Positions 33,087-41,286 of a stretch of DNA of 64,000 nucleotides are shown piece after piece. Under the pieces are notes generated by a model. It was not told where the DNA came from, searched no databases, and saw only the letters and a program-made list of their open reading frames with translations. The DNA comes from Conchiformibius sp. (GTDB lineage Bacteria; Pseudomonadota; Gammaproteobacteria; Burkholderiales; Neisseriaceae). The stretch lies in contig JASBYJ010000006.1 in the NCBI GenBank assembly GCA_029984035.1, positions 89,658 through 153,657 of the forward strand, written 5' to 3'. Each line of letters opens with the position of its first letter. Position 1 is the first letter of the stretch. The translations under genes and the position numbers were made by a program.

Positions 33087-34709
33087 TTATTGCTGCTGCA
33101 ATGCCGCTTTCACAAACGCGCTAAACAAAGGATGTCCTTTGCGCGGAGTGGAAGTGAATTCGGGATGGAACTGGCAGGCGAAAAACCAAGGATGGTTTTG
33201 GATTTCAATCGTTTCTACCAAACGTTCGCGTCCTGCGGAAACGCCGCCGATGGTCAGGCCTGCCGCTTCCAATTGCGGAATAAAATGGTTATTCACTTCA
33301 TAACGGTGGCGGTGGCGTTCGCGAATACGGGTGGTACCGTAAATCTTGGCGGCCAAGCTGCCTGTTTTTAATTCTACTTCTTGTGCGCCTAAACGCATGG
33401 TGCCGCCCAAGTCGGCATGTTCATCACGTTTCTCCACGCTGCCGTCTGCTGTTTGCCATTCGTCAATCAAGGCAATAACGGGGTGTTCGGTTTTCAAATC
33501 GAATTCGGTGGAATTGGCATCTTTCAAGCCTGCGGCATGGCGTGCGTATTCAATCAGTGCAATCTGCATACCCAAACAAATGCCGAGATAAGGTACGCGG
33601 TTTTCACGTGCATAGCGTGCGGCGGCAATTTTCCCTTCTACACCGCGCGAACCGAAGCCGCCGGGAACAAGTATGGCATCAAAAGGCTTCAGGCAGCCTG
33701 TACCTTCCGTTTCAATCCGCTCGCTGTCGATATAGGTGATTTGAACATCGGTATGGTTGTGAATGCCTGCGTGTTTCAAGGCTTCGATGAGCGATTTATA
33801 AGACTCTGTCAAATCGACATATTTGCCGACCATGGCGATTTTAACGGTATGTTGCGGATTTTGAATGGCGTAAACGATTTTTTTCCATTCGGTTAAATCT
33901 GCCTGCCGTACATTCAATTGCAGCTGCTCGCAAATAATGTTGTCGATGCCCTGTCCGTGGAGCATTTGGGGAATCTCATAAATGCTTCCGGCATCGTAGC
34001 TGCCTGCGACAGCGCGTTCTTCCACATTGCAAAACAGTGCGATTTTGCGCCGTTCGTCTTCAGGCAGCTCTCTGTCCATACGGCAAATCAAGACATCGGG
34101 CTGAATGCCGATGCTGCGCATTTCTTTTACGGAATGCTGTGTCGGTTTGGTTTTGATTTCGCCTGCGGCTGCGATGTAGGGGACATAGCTTAGATGGACG
34201 AATAGGGTGTTGTTGCGTCCGAGTTGGGAGCGCATCTGGCGGATGGCTTCCAAGAAAGGCAGTGATTCAATGTCGCCCACCGTGCCGCCGATTTCTACAA
34301 TGGCTACATCTTTGCCTTGTGCGCCATCGTGAATGCGGCGTTTGATTTCGTCTGTAATGTGGGGGATGACTTGAACGGTGCCGCCCAGATAGTCGCCGCG
34401 CCGCTCTTTGGCAATCACGTTTTCATATACTTGCCCTGCACTGAAGCTGTTTTTACGGCTCAGGGTCGCGTTGATGAAACGTTCGTAATGCCCTAAATCC
34501 AAATCGGTTTCCGCGCCGTCATCGGTAACAAACACTTCGCCGTGTTGGAAAGGGCTCATCGTACCCGGGTCCACATTAATATAGGGGTCGAGTTTGAGCA
34601 TGGTAACGTTCAAACCGCGGGATTCGAGAATGGCGGCAATGGAAGCGGCGGCGATGCCTTTCCCTAAGGAAGACACTACGCCGCCGGTTACGAAAATAAA
34701 CTTAGTCAT
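33087..34709 (-). CDS. pyrG: CTP synthase
   Basis: PyrG (540 residues) aminates UTP to CTP. The amidoligase domain begins MTKFIFVTGGVVSSLGKGIA and has KLDPYINVDPGTMSPFQHGE. The glutaminase domain has PYLGICLGMQIALIE with its nucleophilic Cys and the C-terminal FFACQFHPEFTS. The length is normal. It is transcribed away from the kinase gene at 34877 and ends at the hairpin 32985-33032. Confidence 0.98.
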   Translation of the reverse strand: MTKFIFVTGGVVSSLGKGIAAASIAAILESRGLNVTMLKLDPYINVDPGTMSPFQHGEVFVTDDGAETDLDLGHYERFINATLSRKNSFSAGQVYENVIAKERRGDYLGGTVQVIPHITDEIKRRIHDGAQGKDVAIVEIGGTVGDIESLPFLEAIRQMRSQLGRNNTLFVHLSYVPYIAAAGEIKTKPTQHSVKEMRSIGIQPDVLICRMDRELPEDERRKIALFCNVEERAVAGSYDAGSIYEIPQMLHGQGIDNIICEQLQLNVRQADLTEWKKIVYAIQNPQHTVKIAMVGKYVDLTESYKSLIEALKHAGIHNHTDVQITYIDSERIETEGTGCLKPFDAILVPGGFGSRGVEGKIAAARYARENRVPYLGICLGMQIALIEYARHAAGLKDANSTEFDLKTEHPVIALIDEWQTADGSVEKRDEHADLGGTMRLGAQEVELKTGSLAAKIYGTTRIRERHRHRYEVNNHFIPQLEAAGLTIGGVSAGRERLVETIEIQNHPWFFACQFHPEFTSTPRKGHPLFSAFVKAALQQQ

Positions 34710-34876
34710 GATGAAAAACCCAAATCGGAATGCACGATTTTAGCGTATAACATCAAAAATAAAAAGGGCTGCCTGAAAGCACAATCCTTTCTAGACGGAT
34801 TGCCGTTCTTAATAGATAATTACGTTAAGAGTTGAAAACTTTCCCCTTCCTAAATAAACAGAAAAGGTTGGATATT

Positions 34877-36982
34877 ATGAATACTGTTACGGAAAGAGAA
34901 CAAGCCCAAAGCAAAAAACGATACGGCGGCCTGACTGCTTTGATGATTCTGTTTTTTCTGCTGGCCATTGTCCTACTGGCCGGCAACTTTTATCTCATCA
35001 AACAATCCAATCAAAACCAACGCCAATGGCTTTCAGGCAGCCGACAGAGCGATACATTGGTGCGGCTTTCCGAAAACATTTCGGAGTTGGGGAAGACCAT
35101 CCGTTCACATGCAGCCAAAGGAGATGCCGGTGAAGCGGGGCTGCCTGAAAAAGTCCGCAATATTCTGACCGATATCACCGCAGCAACCAACCAGTTTGAA
35201 ACGGTATTGAATGCGCAAGAAAAGGGCGGAACCGTAAGTGAAGGTTCTGAAACATGGGAAATATCTGCTCTACGCGGCGAAGAGGCGCAAACCCAATTAT
35301 CGCAACTGCGTGCATTGTGGAATCCTTATGCACAATTGGCAGACAAATTGTCTGAAAACAATGCCGGCAGCAAAGCGGCCGACGAATTGACGGCTTATGT
35401 CGGTAAAAATCAACAGGCTTTATTGAATCATGTCCGTGCGCTTGAGCGCTTATCAGTGCGGCAGATGCAGCAAAACCATATTTTTTGGAATATTGTTCAG
35501 GCAGCCTTTGCTATCGGTTCGGTTTTGCTGTGCGGGCTGGTTTTGTTATTGATTATCAAAAAACTAAAACAGCAAGACAGAAAAATTGAAGAAGCCGACC
35601 GTGAGCTTTCCGATATTATGGCATCGGTTCCCGAAGGCTTGTTCTTGATAGACCAAGATTTGAATATCGGCAGCCGTTATTCCGCCAGCTTGGAAAATAT
35701 TCTCGGTAAAACCAATCTTGCCAATGAGAATCTGATTGGGCTTTTGGGGGACTTTGTTTCCAAAGAAGAGCTGGATACGGCAAAAACCTTTATCGACCAT
35801 CTCTACCACAGCGATTGGGTGGTTGAGGAATTGATAGAAGATCTCAATCCTTTGCACCGTATCGGCGTACAAACCGGCAACGGTTTGCGCTTCATGGATT
35901 TTAAATTCTTCCGAGTATTCGAAAACGGCAAAGTCAGCCGTATTTTGACCCGTGTAACCGACAGTACCGAAGCTGTGATGCTTCAATCGAGCGAAGACAG
36001 TCAAAAAGACCAAGAAGGGCGCGAATTGGAGATGTTGCGTGCGGCCATGGATGCCGATCCGCATATGCTTGCCCAATTTGTGAAGAACAATAAGGAAAAA
36101 TTACAGGAAATCCGTGCGGTGATGCACAGCCCGGAGGAAGACCAAAAAGAATTGAAAGGGCGTGCGGTTTATATTTCCCGCTTGATACACGGTGTAAAAG
36201 GCGATGCTTCGGCATTGCAGCTTAGCCGTATCGCCAGCCTGTGCGAAACTTTTGAAGAGTCGCTGATTGCTTTGCGTAAAGCGCCGTCTATCGACCGTTA
36301 CGATTTTCTCAATCTCACTCCTGTCGCCGATGATTTATTATATTTGATTGATATTATTTCGGAATATAGCAGCCGTATAGAGGCGGGCAGGGAGAGCAGC
36401 ATCAATCAGTCCGGCTCTCAAGCCCAAATCGGTTATTTCAAACAATTTGTACGCGATTTGGCGCAAAGAAACGGCAAACAGGCGGAATTGGTTTGTCAGG
36501 GCTTTGAAGAAAGTGTGGCAGATACGCCTTTGGGTGCCAAGCTTAAAGATATCGTGATACAGCTGCTTCGCAATGCGGTAGTGCACGGTATTGAAAAACC
36601 GGAAGTCCGTCTGGCACGAAACAAGCCGCAATCGGGTCTTATCCGCTTGAAGTTGTTCCGTAATACGCAAAACGATTGGGTGCTTCAGGCAGAAGATGAC
36701 GGCAACGGTATTGATTTTGATGCGATTCGCGAACAGGCGGTGGCACTCGGTATGGTGCGCGGCAATGTGGCGGATTTGCAAACGCGCCATTTGCTCAATA
36801 TCATGCTAAGCAGCGGATTTTCCACCGCACAAGAGCAAACCGAAGATGCGGGGCGGGGTATCGGCATGGATATTGTTAAAGATGCTATTGCTTCTATGGG
36901 CGGAAAAATCAGCATCAATACCGCTCCGGGAGGTTATACACGCTTTGTGTTTACCATTCCGAATACACCATCCGATGCTTAA
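34877..36982 (+). CDS. Membrane CheA-like histidine kinase (PAS-like, Hpt, HATPase)
   Basis: From ATG 34877 this is a 701-residue membrane kinase. Helix 1 (TALMILFFLLAIVLLAGNFY) and helix 2 (AFAIGSVLLCGLVLLLII) flank a periplasmic region of about 160 mostly helical residues. A coiled linker and a PAS-like segment (ELSDIMASVPEGLFLIDQD) follow. An Hpt-like helix RLIHGVKGDASALQ carries the candidate phospho-His. The HATPase has N box LLRNAVVHGIEKPE, G1 EDDGNGID and G2 GRGIGMDIV. No P2 or CheW-like P5 domain is seen. The upstream TTG at 34832 is a less likely start. A CheY-like gene follows 29 bases later. Confidence 0.8.
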   Translation: MNTVTEREQAQSKKRYGGLTALMILFFLLAIVLLAGNFYLIKQSNQNQRQWLSGSRQSDTLVRLSENISELGKTIRSHAAKGDAGEAGLPEKVRNILTDITAATNQFETVLNAQEKGGTVSEGSETWEISALRGEEAQTQLSQLRALWNPYAQLADKLSENNAGSKAADELTAYVGKNQQALLNHVRALERLSVRQMQQNHIFWNIVQAAFAIGSVLLCGLVLLLIIKKLKQQDRKIEEADRELSDIMASVPEGLFLIDQDLNIGSRYSASLENILGKTNLANENLIGLLGDFVSKEELDTAKTFIDHLYHSDWVVEELIEDLNPLHRIGVQTGNGLRFMDFKFFRVFENGKVSRILTRVTDSTEAVMLQSSEDSQKDQEGRELEMLRAAMDADPHMLAQFVKNNKEKLQEIRAVMHSPEEDQKELKGRAVYISRLIHGVKGDASALQLSRIASLCETFEESLIALRKAPSIDRYDFLNLTPVADDLLYLIDIISEYSSRIEAGRESSINQSGSQAQIGYFKQFVRDLAQRNGKQAELVCQGFEESVADTPLGAKLKDIVIQLLRNAVVHGIEKPEVRLARNKPQSGLIRLKLFRNTQNDWVLQAEDDGNGIDFDAIREQAVALGMVRGNVADLQTRHLLNIMLSSGFSTAQEQTEDAGRGIGMDIVKDAIASMGGKISINTAPGGYTRFVFTIPNTPSDA

Positions 36983-37011
36983 ACCGTTTTTCAATTTTGG
37001 GAATCCGAACC

Positions 37012-37383
37012 ATGTACACCCTGATGATTGTTGATGACTCGAGCATTATCCGTAACCGCATCGAACGCTGTATGGATAAGCTGGAACTCAATGTTGTAGC
37101 TATGGCGGAGAATGGTGAGGAAGCTGTGGAGATGTTTAAAAAGCATCGTCCCGATTTGGTCACCATGGATATGACCATGCCTAAAATGGACGGTTTGGAA
37201 TGTATCAAACAATTGTGCGCCCTCAGCGATAAAACCAATATTTTGGTGATTTCCGCACTTTCCGACAGACCTACCGGCTTGAGAGCCTTGCAATACGGTG
37301 CGCGGGGCTATATCAGTAAGCCGTTTACCGATGAACAATTGGTCATGGCTTTGTCAAAACTGATTGCACGTATCAGAAAATAA
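37012..37383 (+). CDS. CheY-like single-domain response regulator
   Basis: The 123-residue receiver domain has no output domain. The acidic pair is in MIVDDSSIIRNR, the phospho-acceptor Asp is in DLVTMDMTMPKMDGLE, and the Thr/Ser and Lys positions are in ILVISALSD and GYISKPFT. ATG 37012 is chosen over a TTG 15 bases upstream. It directly follows the CheA-like kinase, so the two form a likely phosphorelay pair. Without a DNA-binding domain it should act by protein contact, as CheY, PilG or PilH do. Its target is unknown. Confidence 0.88.
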   Translation: MYTLMIVDDSSIIRNRIERCMDKLELNVVAMAENGEEAVEMFKKHRPDLVTMDMTMPKMDGLECIKQLCALSDKTNILVISALSDRPTGLRALQYGARGYISKPFTDEQLVMALSKLIARIRK

Positions 37384-37413
37384 TATATTAAACATTGAGT
37401 TAAGAGTCCGATT

Positions 37414-38028
37414 ATGACCGTACAACCCGGTAATATTTTCATCATTTCCGCAGCATCGGGAACAGGCAAAACTACTTTGGTGTCCCGTTTGACTGCCCGC
37501 CATCCCGATATCCGTTTATCCGTATCCCATACCACGCGTCCGATGCGTGAAGGTGAAATCAACGGGCAACATTATCATTTCGTAGATAAAAACCGTTTTC
37601 TGGATTTGATGGGCGAAGGTGTGTTTTTGGAACATGCCGAAGTGTTTGGCAATTATTACGGCACCAGCGAAGCAGCGGTAAAAGAATTGTGCGCACAAGG
37701 ATTCGATGTGATTCTGGAAATCGATGTACAGGGCGCAACACAAGTCCGCCGCAATTTGCCTGATGCCGTCAGCATTTTCATTTTGCCTCCTTCTTTGGAA
37801 GTTTTGGAACAACGCCTGCGCAGCCGCAATACCGACAGCAATGAAGTGATTGAACGCCGTTTAGGTTTGGCGCGTGAAGAAATCAGCCATGCCGTAAGTT
37901 TTGATTATATTGTGGTCAATCATGATTTGGACGAAGCGGAACAACAACTGCTCCATATTTTCAGAGCAGACCGCCAAAGTCTGCGCCGCCAAACTCCGAT
38001 ACTTGAAAAAATACTGCAAAATCCTTAA
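37414..38028 (+). CDS. gmk: Guanylate kinase
   Basis: Gmk (204 residues) phosphorylates GMP to GDP. It has the P-loop SAASGTGKTTLVSRL, the GMP-binding SVSHTTRPMREGEINGQHYHF, and EIDVQGATQVR. It leads the gmk-rpoZ-(spoT) order also known from E. coli, linking guanine nucleotide supply with alarmone metabolism. It begins 30 bases after the response regulator gene, so read-through from that unit is possible. Confidence 0.97.
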   Translation: MTVQPGNIFIISAASGTGKTTLVSRLTARHPDIRLSVSHTTRPMREGEINGQHYHFVDKNRFLDLMGEGVFLEHAEVFGNYYGTSEAAVKELCAQGFDVILEIDVQGATQVRRNLPDAVSIFILPPSLEVLEQRLRSRNTDSNEVIERRLGLAREEISHAVSFDYIVVNHDLDEAEQQLLHIFRADRQSLRRQTPILEKILQNP

Positions 38029-38103
38029 AATCCAATGCTTCAATTCCTGTGTATTTTTTCAGGCTGCCTGAAAATATTTGTTTGAATCAACCGAGAAAGC
38101 ATT

Positions 38104-38310
38104 ATGGCACGCATTACCGTAGAAGACTGTATTCCGCAAATTCCCAATCATTTTGACCTGACTTTAACCGCCGCCCGCCGTGCGCGCCAATTGGAAAACG
38201 GTACTTCCCCCTTAGTGGAAAATACCCGTCATAATAAAGCTACCGTAACAGCGTTGCGCGAAATTGCAGCAGGCCAAATCGGCGTGGAAATTTTGTCGCG
38301 AAGTAAATAA
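38104..38310 (+). CDS. rpoZ: RNA polymerase omega subunit
   Basis: Omega (68 residues) assists RNA polymerase assembly and forms part of the ppGpp site 1. It begins MARITVEDCIPQIPNHFDLT, with AARRARQLENG and NKATVTALREIAAGQI. It lies 75 bases after gmk; a single DUS sits in between. A terminator follows, so spoT probably has its own promoter. Confidence 0.97.
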   Translation: MARITVEDCIPQIPNHFDLTLTAARRARQLENGTSPLVENTRHNKATVTALREIAAGQIGVEILSRSK

Positions 38311-38323
38311 TCCCGTTTTTCTG

Positions 38324-38369
38324 CCGGTGTGCAAGCAGCTGTTTTACGGTTGTTTGCGCACCGGTATTT
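38324..38369 (+). terminator. Terminator after rpoZ
   Basis: CCGGTGTGCAA pairs with TTGCGCACCGG (one G-T) around a 19-base loop and is followed by TATTTCTTTTT. Confidence 0.75.
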
Positions 38370-38667
38370 CTTTTTGTGGCAATCAAAATCAGCGCGGCAT
38401 GATGCTTGCAAGCCTTTTCAGGCGGCCTGAAAATTTGCCAACGCTGTTTCCGCTTTCAGGCAGCCTGAAAAATGATATATTTCAGTATATCAATCAGGCT
38501 TATAGCAGATATTTGGGTTTCATATTATTTTGATTTGCCTTATTATCTGCAGTGCCGTGCGATAGGCTGCCTGAAAACGAAAGCAAGCCTGCCGTTTATC
38601 CGGAGATGGATAAACAAATCAACTTTTTACACTGTTCCGTATAAACACAACAACAAGGAAATCCATC
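38370..38667. other. Gap upstream of spoT with several DUS variants
   Basis: No gene is seen. It holds a variant DUS palindrome TTTCAGGCGGCCTGAAA (38416-38432), standard copies near 38455 and 38566, and AT-rich sequence that should include the spoT promoter. AAGGAAATCC precedes the spoT ATG. Confidence 0.45.
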
Positions 38668-40830
38668 ATGACCATTCCCAAACCAACCGAAGCCTATGAC
38701 CCTCTGACCGCCGAAGTCCGGCAGACACTGTTTCGCGAGTGTCAGTATTTGAGTGCCGAAGAAAAAGAAACCTTAGAGCAGGCTTGTGCGTTTGCTTTTG
38801 TGGCGCACAAACAGCAAGTGCGGAAAAGCGGCGAGCCTTATATCACCCATCCTATCGCCGTAACCATCGAATTGGCAAGATGGAGAATGGATTTGCACAC
38901 CCTGTGCGCCGGTTTGCTGCATGACGTGATGGAAGACGCCCAAATAAAAAAATCGGTATTGGCCGAACGTTTCGGGGCAACGGTAGCGGAAATGGTGGAC
39001 GGTCTTTCCAAATTGGAAAAACTGGAATTCAACGATCAGGCGGAACATCAGGCCGAAAGTTTCCGTAAACTGATTTTGGCGATGACCAAAGATGTGCGTG
39101 TGATTATCGTGAAGCTGTCCGACCGCCTGCACAATATGCGTACGCTGGGAGCGAAAAGTGCGCCCAGCCGCCGCCGTATCGCAACGGAAACTTTGGAAAT
39201 TTATGCTCCGATTGCCAACCGTTTGGGATTGAACCATGTGTACCGGGAATTGCAGGATTTGTCGTTTTATGCCATGTATCCGACCCGTTACCGGGTCTTG
39301 AAAAGTGCAATGACGGCATTTAAGAAAAACCGTTGCGATGTGATTGAACGGGTGCTGCATGAAATGAATTTATGCTTGGTCGGGCACAATATCGAAGCGC
39401 AAATCAGGGGACGTGAAAAAAATCTTTACGGCATACATCAGAAAATGCTTGCCAAGAAAAAGAAATTTGAAGAATTGGACGATATTTACGGCTTCCGTAT
39501 TGTAGTGAACAATGTCAGCACCTGTTATGCCGCTTTGGGTGCTTTGCACAGCCTGTATCAACCCAAACCGGGGAAATTCAAAGACTTTATCGCCATTCCC
39601 AAAAGCAACGGTTATAAAAGCCTGCATACCACGCTGAACGGTCCTTACGGTTTGCCTATCCAAGTGCAAATCCGCACCCGTGAAATGAACCGCATTGCCG
39701 AAAGCGGTATCGCCAGCCATTGGGCGGCATCAGACCATGCGGGCAAAGAAGATGAAAACCAAATCCGCACCAACCAATGGCTGCAGAATATTTTGGATTT
39801 GCAGTCGCGCAGTGCCAATGCCATTGAGTTTTTGGAACACGTCAAAGTGGATTTGTTTCCCAATGAAATGTATATCACTACACCTAAAGGAAAAATTCTT
39901 ACTTTGCCGCGCGGCGCCAGTGTCATTGATTTTGCTTATGCCGTGCATACCGATGTCGGACATCGTTGCGTAGGCGCAAAAGTAAACAATATTACCGTAC
40001 CGTTGCGTACCCGATTGAAAACAGGCGATACGGTGGAAATCCTAACTTCTCCCAATGGCAAACCCAATCCCGCCTGGCTGAATTTCACAGCCTCCAGCCG
40101 TGCGCGCAGTGCTATCCGCAGCTATATCAAATCAGCCAATCGGGAAGATGCCGTAGCATTGGGCGAACGTTTGCTGGCAGGAGCGTTGTCCAGCTTGCTG
40201 CCGAAACAAGTTGCCGAATCCGAAACATTAAAAGAAAAATATCTTAAATTTTTGGAAAACAACGGACGGGAATGGGAAGACGTACTCTATAACGTGGGAG
40301 TGGGATTGACCATGCCGGTTTCCGTTGCCATGGACATTGCCAATCTGGCGGGCGATTATATGGGCGGCGCAGTCAAACTCAGTCCGATACATATCGGCAA
40401 CGGTATAAACGGACACATTCATTTGGGTAAATGCTGTATGCCGCTGCCCGGCGATGCCGTACGGGGCATTATCGCCAAAGACCAAGGTCTGATTATCCAC
40501 AGAGATAATTGCAACCTGTTACTCAAATCCCCGCACGACCAACAACTGGACGCAGATTGGTCGGGCTTTGAAAGCAATGACAAGCTGTATGATGCGGCAT
40601 TGGTCGTATCGTCCGTTGATACGCACGCGCTGTTGGCGGCTATGGCATCTGCCATTTCCGATGTCGGCGGCAATATCGCCTCTGTGGACACCCTGTCAAA
40701 ATCACAGGCAGGTACGGAAGGCTTTATTGAATTCCGTTTCAATATCAATGTGCATGATGCCGAACAACTCAACCGTATCACAGCAGCTTTGCATAAAATT
40801 CCACAAGTTAGGAAAGTAAGCCGTATTTAG
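38668..40830 (+). CDS. spoT: Bifunctional (p)ppGpp synthetase/hydrolase
   Basis: This 720-residue RSH enzyme has a hydrolase domain with intact catalytic residues (YITHPIAV, GLLHDVMEDA as the HDxxED site, KLSDRLHNMRTL). A synthetase domain (EELDDIYGFRIVV, KDFIAIPKSNGYKSLHTTL), a TGS domain (PKGKILTLPRGASVIDFAYAVH) and a C-terminal ACT domain follow. An intact hydrolase site argues for SpoT rather than RelA. It sets the stringent-response alarmone level. It follows gmk-rpoZ, but a terminator separates them. A DUS hairpin ends the unit. Confidence 0.96.
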   Translation: MTIPKPTEAYDPLTAEVRQTLFRECQYLSAEEKETLEQACAFAFVAHKQQVRKSGEPYITHPIAVTIELARWRMDLHTLCAGLLHDVMEDAQIKKSVLAERFGATVAEMVDGLSKLEKLEFNDQAEHQAESFRKLILAMTKDVRVIIVKLSDRLHNMRTLGAKSAPSRRRIATETLEIYAPIANRLGLNHVYRELQDLSFYAMYPTRYRVLKSAMTAFKKNRCDVIERVLHEMNLCLVGHNIEAQIRGREKNLYGIHQKMLAKKKKFEELDDIYGFRIVVNNVSTCYAALGALHSLYQPKPGKFKDFIAIPKSNGYKSLHTTLNGPYGLPIQVQIRTREMNRIAESGIASHWAASDHAGKEDENQIRTNQWLQNILDLQSRSANAIEFLEHVKVDLFPNEMYITTPKGKILTLPRGASVIDFAYAVHTDVGHRCVGAKVNNITVPLRTRLKTGDTVEILTSPNGKPNPAWLNFTASSRARSAIRSYIKSANREDAVALGERLLAGALSSLLPKQVAESETLKEKYLKFLENNGREWEDVLYNVGVGLTMPVSVAMDIANLAGDYMGGAVKLSPIHIGNGINGHIHLGKCCMPLPGDAVRGIIAKDQGLIIHRDNCNLLLKSPHDQQLDADWSGFESNDKLYDAALVVSSVDTHALLAAMASAISDVGGNIASVDTLSKSQAGTEGFIEFRFNINVHDAEQLNRITAALHKIPQVRKVSRI

Positions 40831-40840
40831 GTAATATTGA

Positions 40841-40877
40841 AAACAGGCTGCCTGAAAACTTTCAGGCAGCCTGTTTT
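40841..40877 (+). terminator. DUS inverted-pair terminator after spoT
   Basis: AAACAGGCTGCCTGAAA and TTTCAGGCAGCCTGTTT are separated by a three-base turn, followed by TTTTGACGG. It starts 11 bases after the stop codon. Confidence 0.85.
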
Positions 40878-40889
40878 GACGGCAGACAG

Positions 40890-41060
40890 AACTTTTGCCT
40901 TACGGCAGTGGCCTTATGCGCTTCTATTCATGTTCAGGCAGGCAATGCGGGAGAGAAACCTCTACCTTATCCGGAGCAGGACTTGTCGGAGCAAGTCGCG
41001 CAACTGAACGTACAAATCATCGTTACCTCAGTTTTCAGGCAGCTTGTACCAGTGATATAA
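40890..41060 (+). pseudogene. Start-less fragment with signal-peptide-like sequence
   Basis: This frame reads NFCLTAVALCASIHVQAGNA, then GEKPLPYPEQDLSEQVAQLN and VQIIVTSVFRQLVPVI to a TAA. The beginning looks like the core of a signal peptide followed by a mature export sequence, but no start codon with a ribosome site is in frame, and a DUS hairpin abuts it. It may be the stump of an exported protein gene, or chance. The rest of the 40831-41286 gap shows only AT-rich sequence and DUS copies. Confidence 0.3.
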
Positions 41061-41235
41061 CAAACCGCGACCGTTGTCGAATGCAACGAAATTTCAGAGC
41101 AGAAACATTGCAAACATTTTACAGACAAGAGATACAATCTGCCTGCGTTTAAAAGGCAATATATTAATATAAAATGAATTATCGAATCATCCGATAAAAA
41201 AATCCCGCCGCATTTTCAGGCAGCCTGAAAGCCTA

Positions 41236-41244
41236 TGCTACAAT
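41236..41244 (+). promoter_or_regulatory. Extended -10 promoter of proS
   Basis: TGCTACAAT lies 43 bases before the proS ATG and equals the box before the YbiT-like gene. The expected -35 position (about 41216-41221) falls inside a DUS copy. Confidence 0.5.
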
Positions 41245-41286
41245 TGCCGCTTTATTTTTACTGTTTTAATTTTCGGAATTGTTGTC

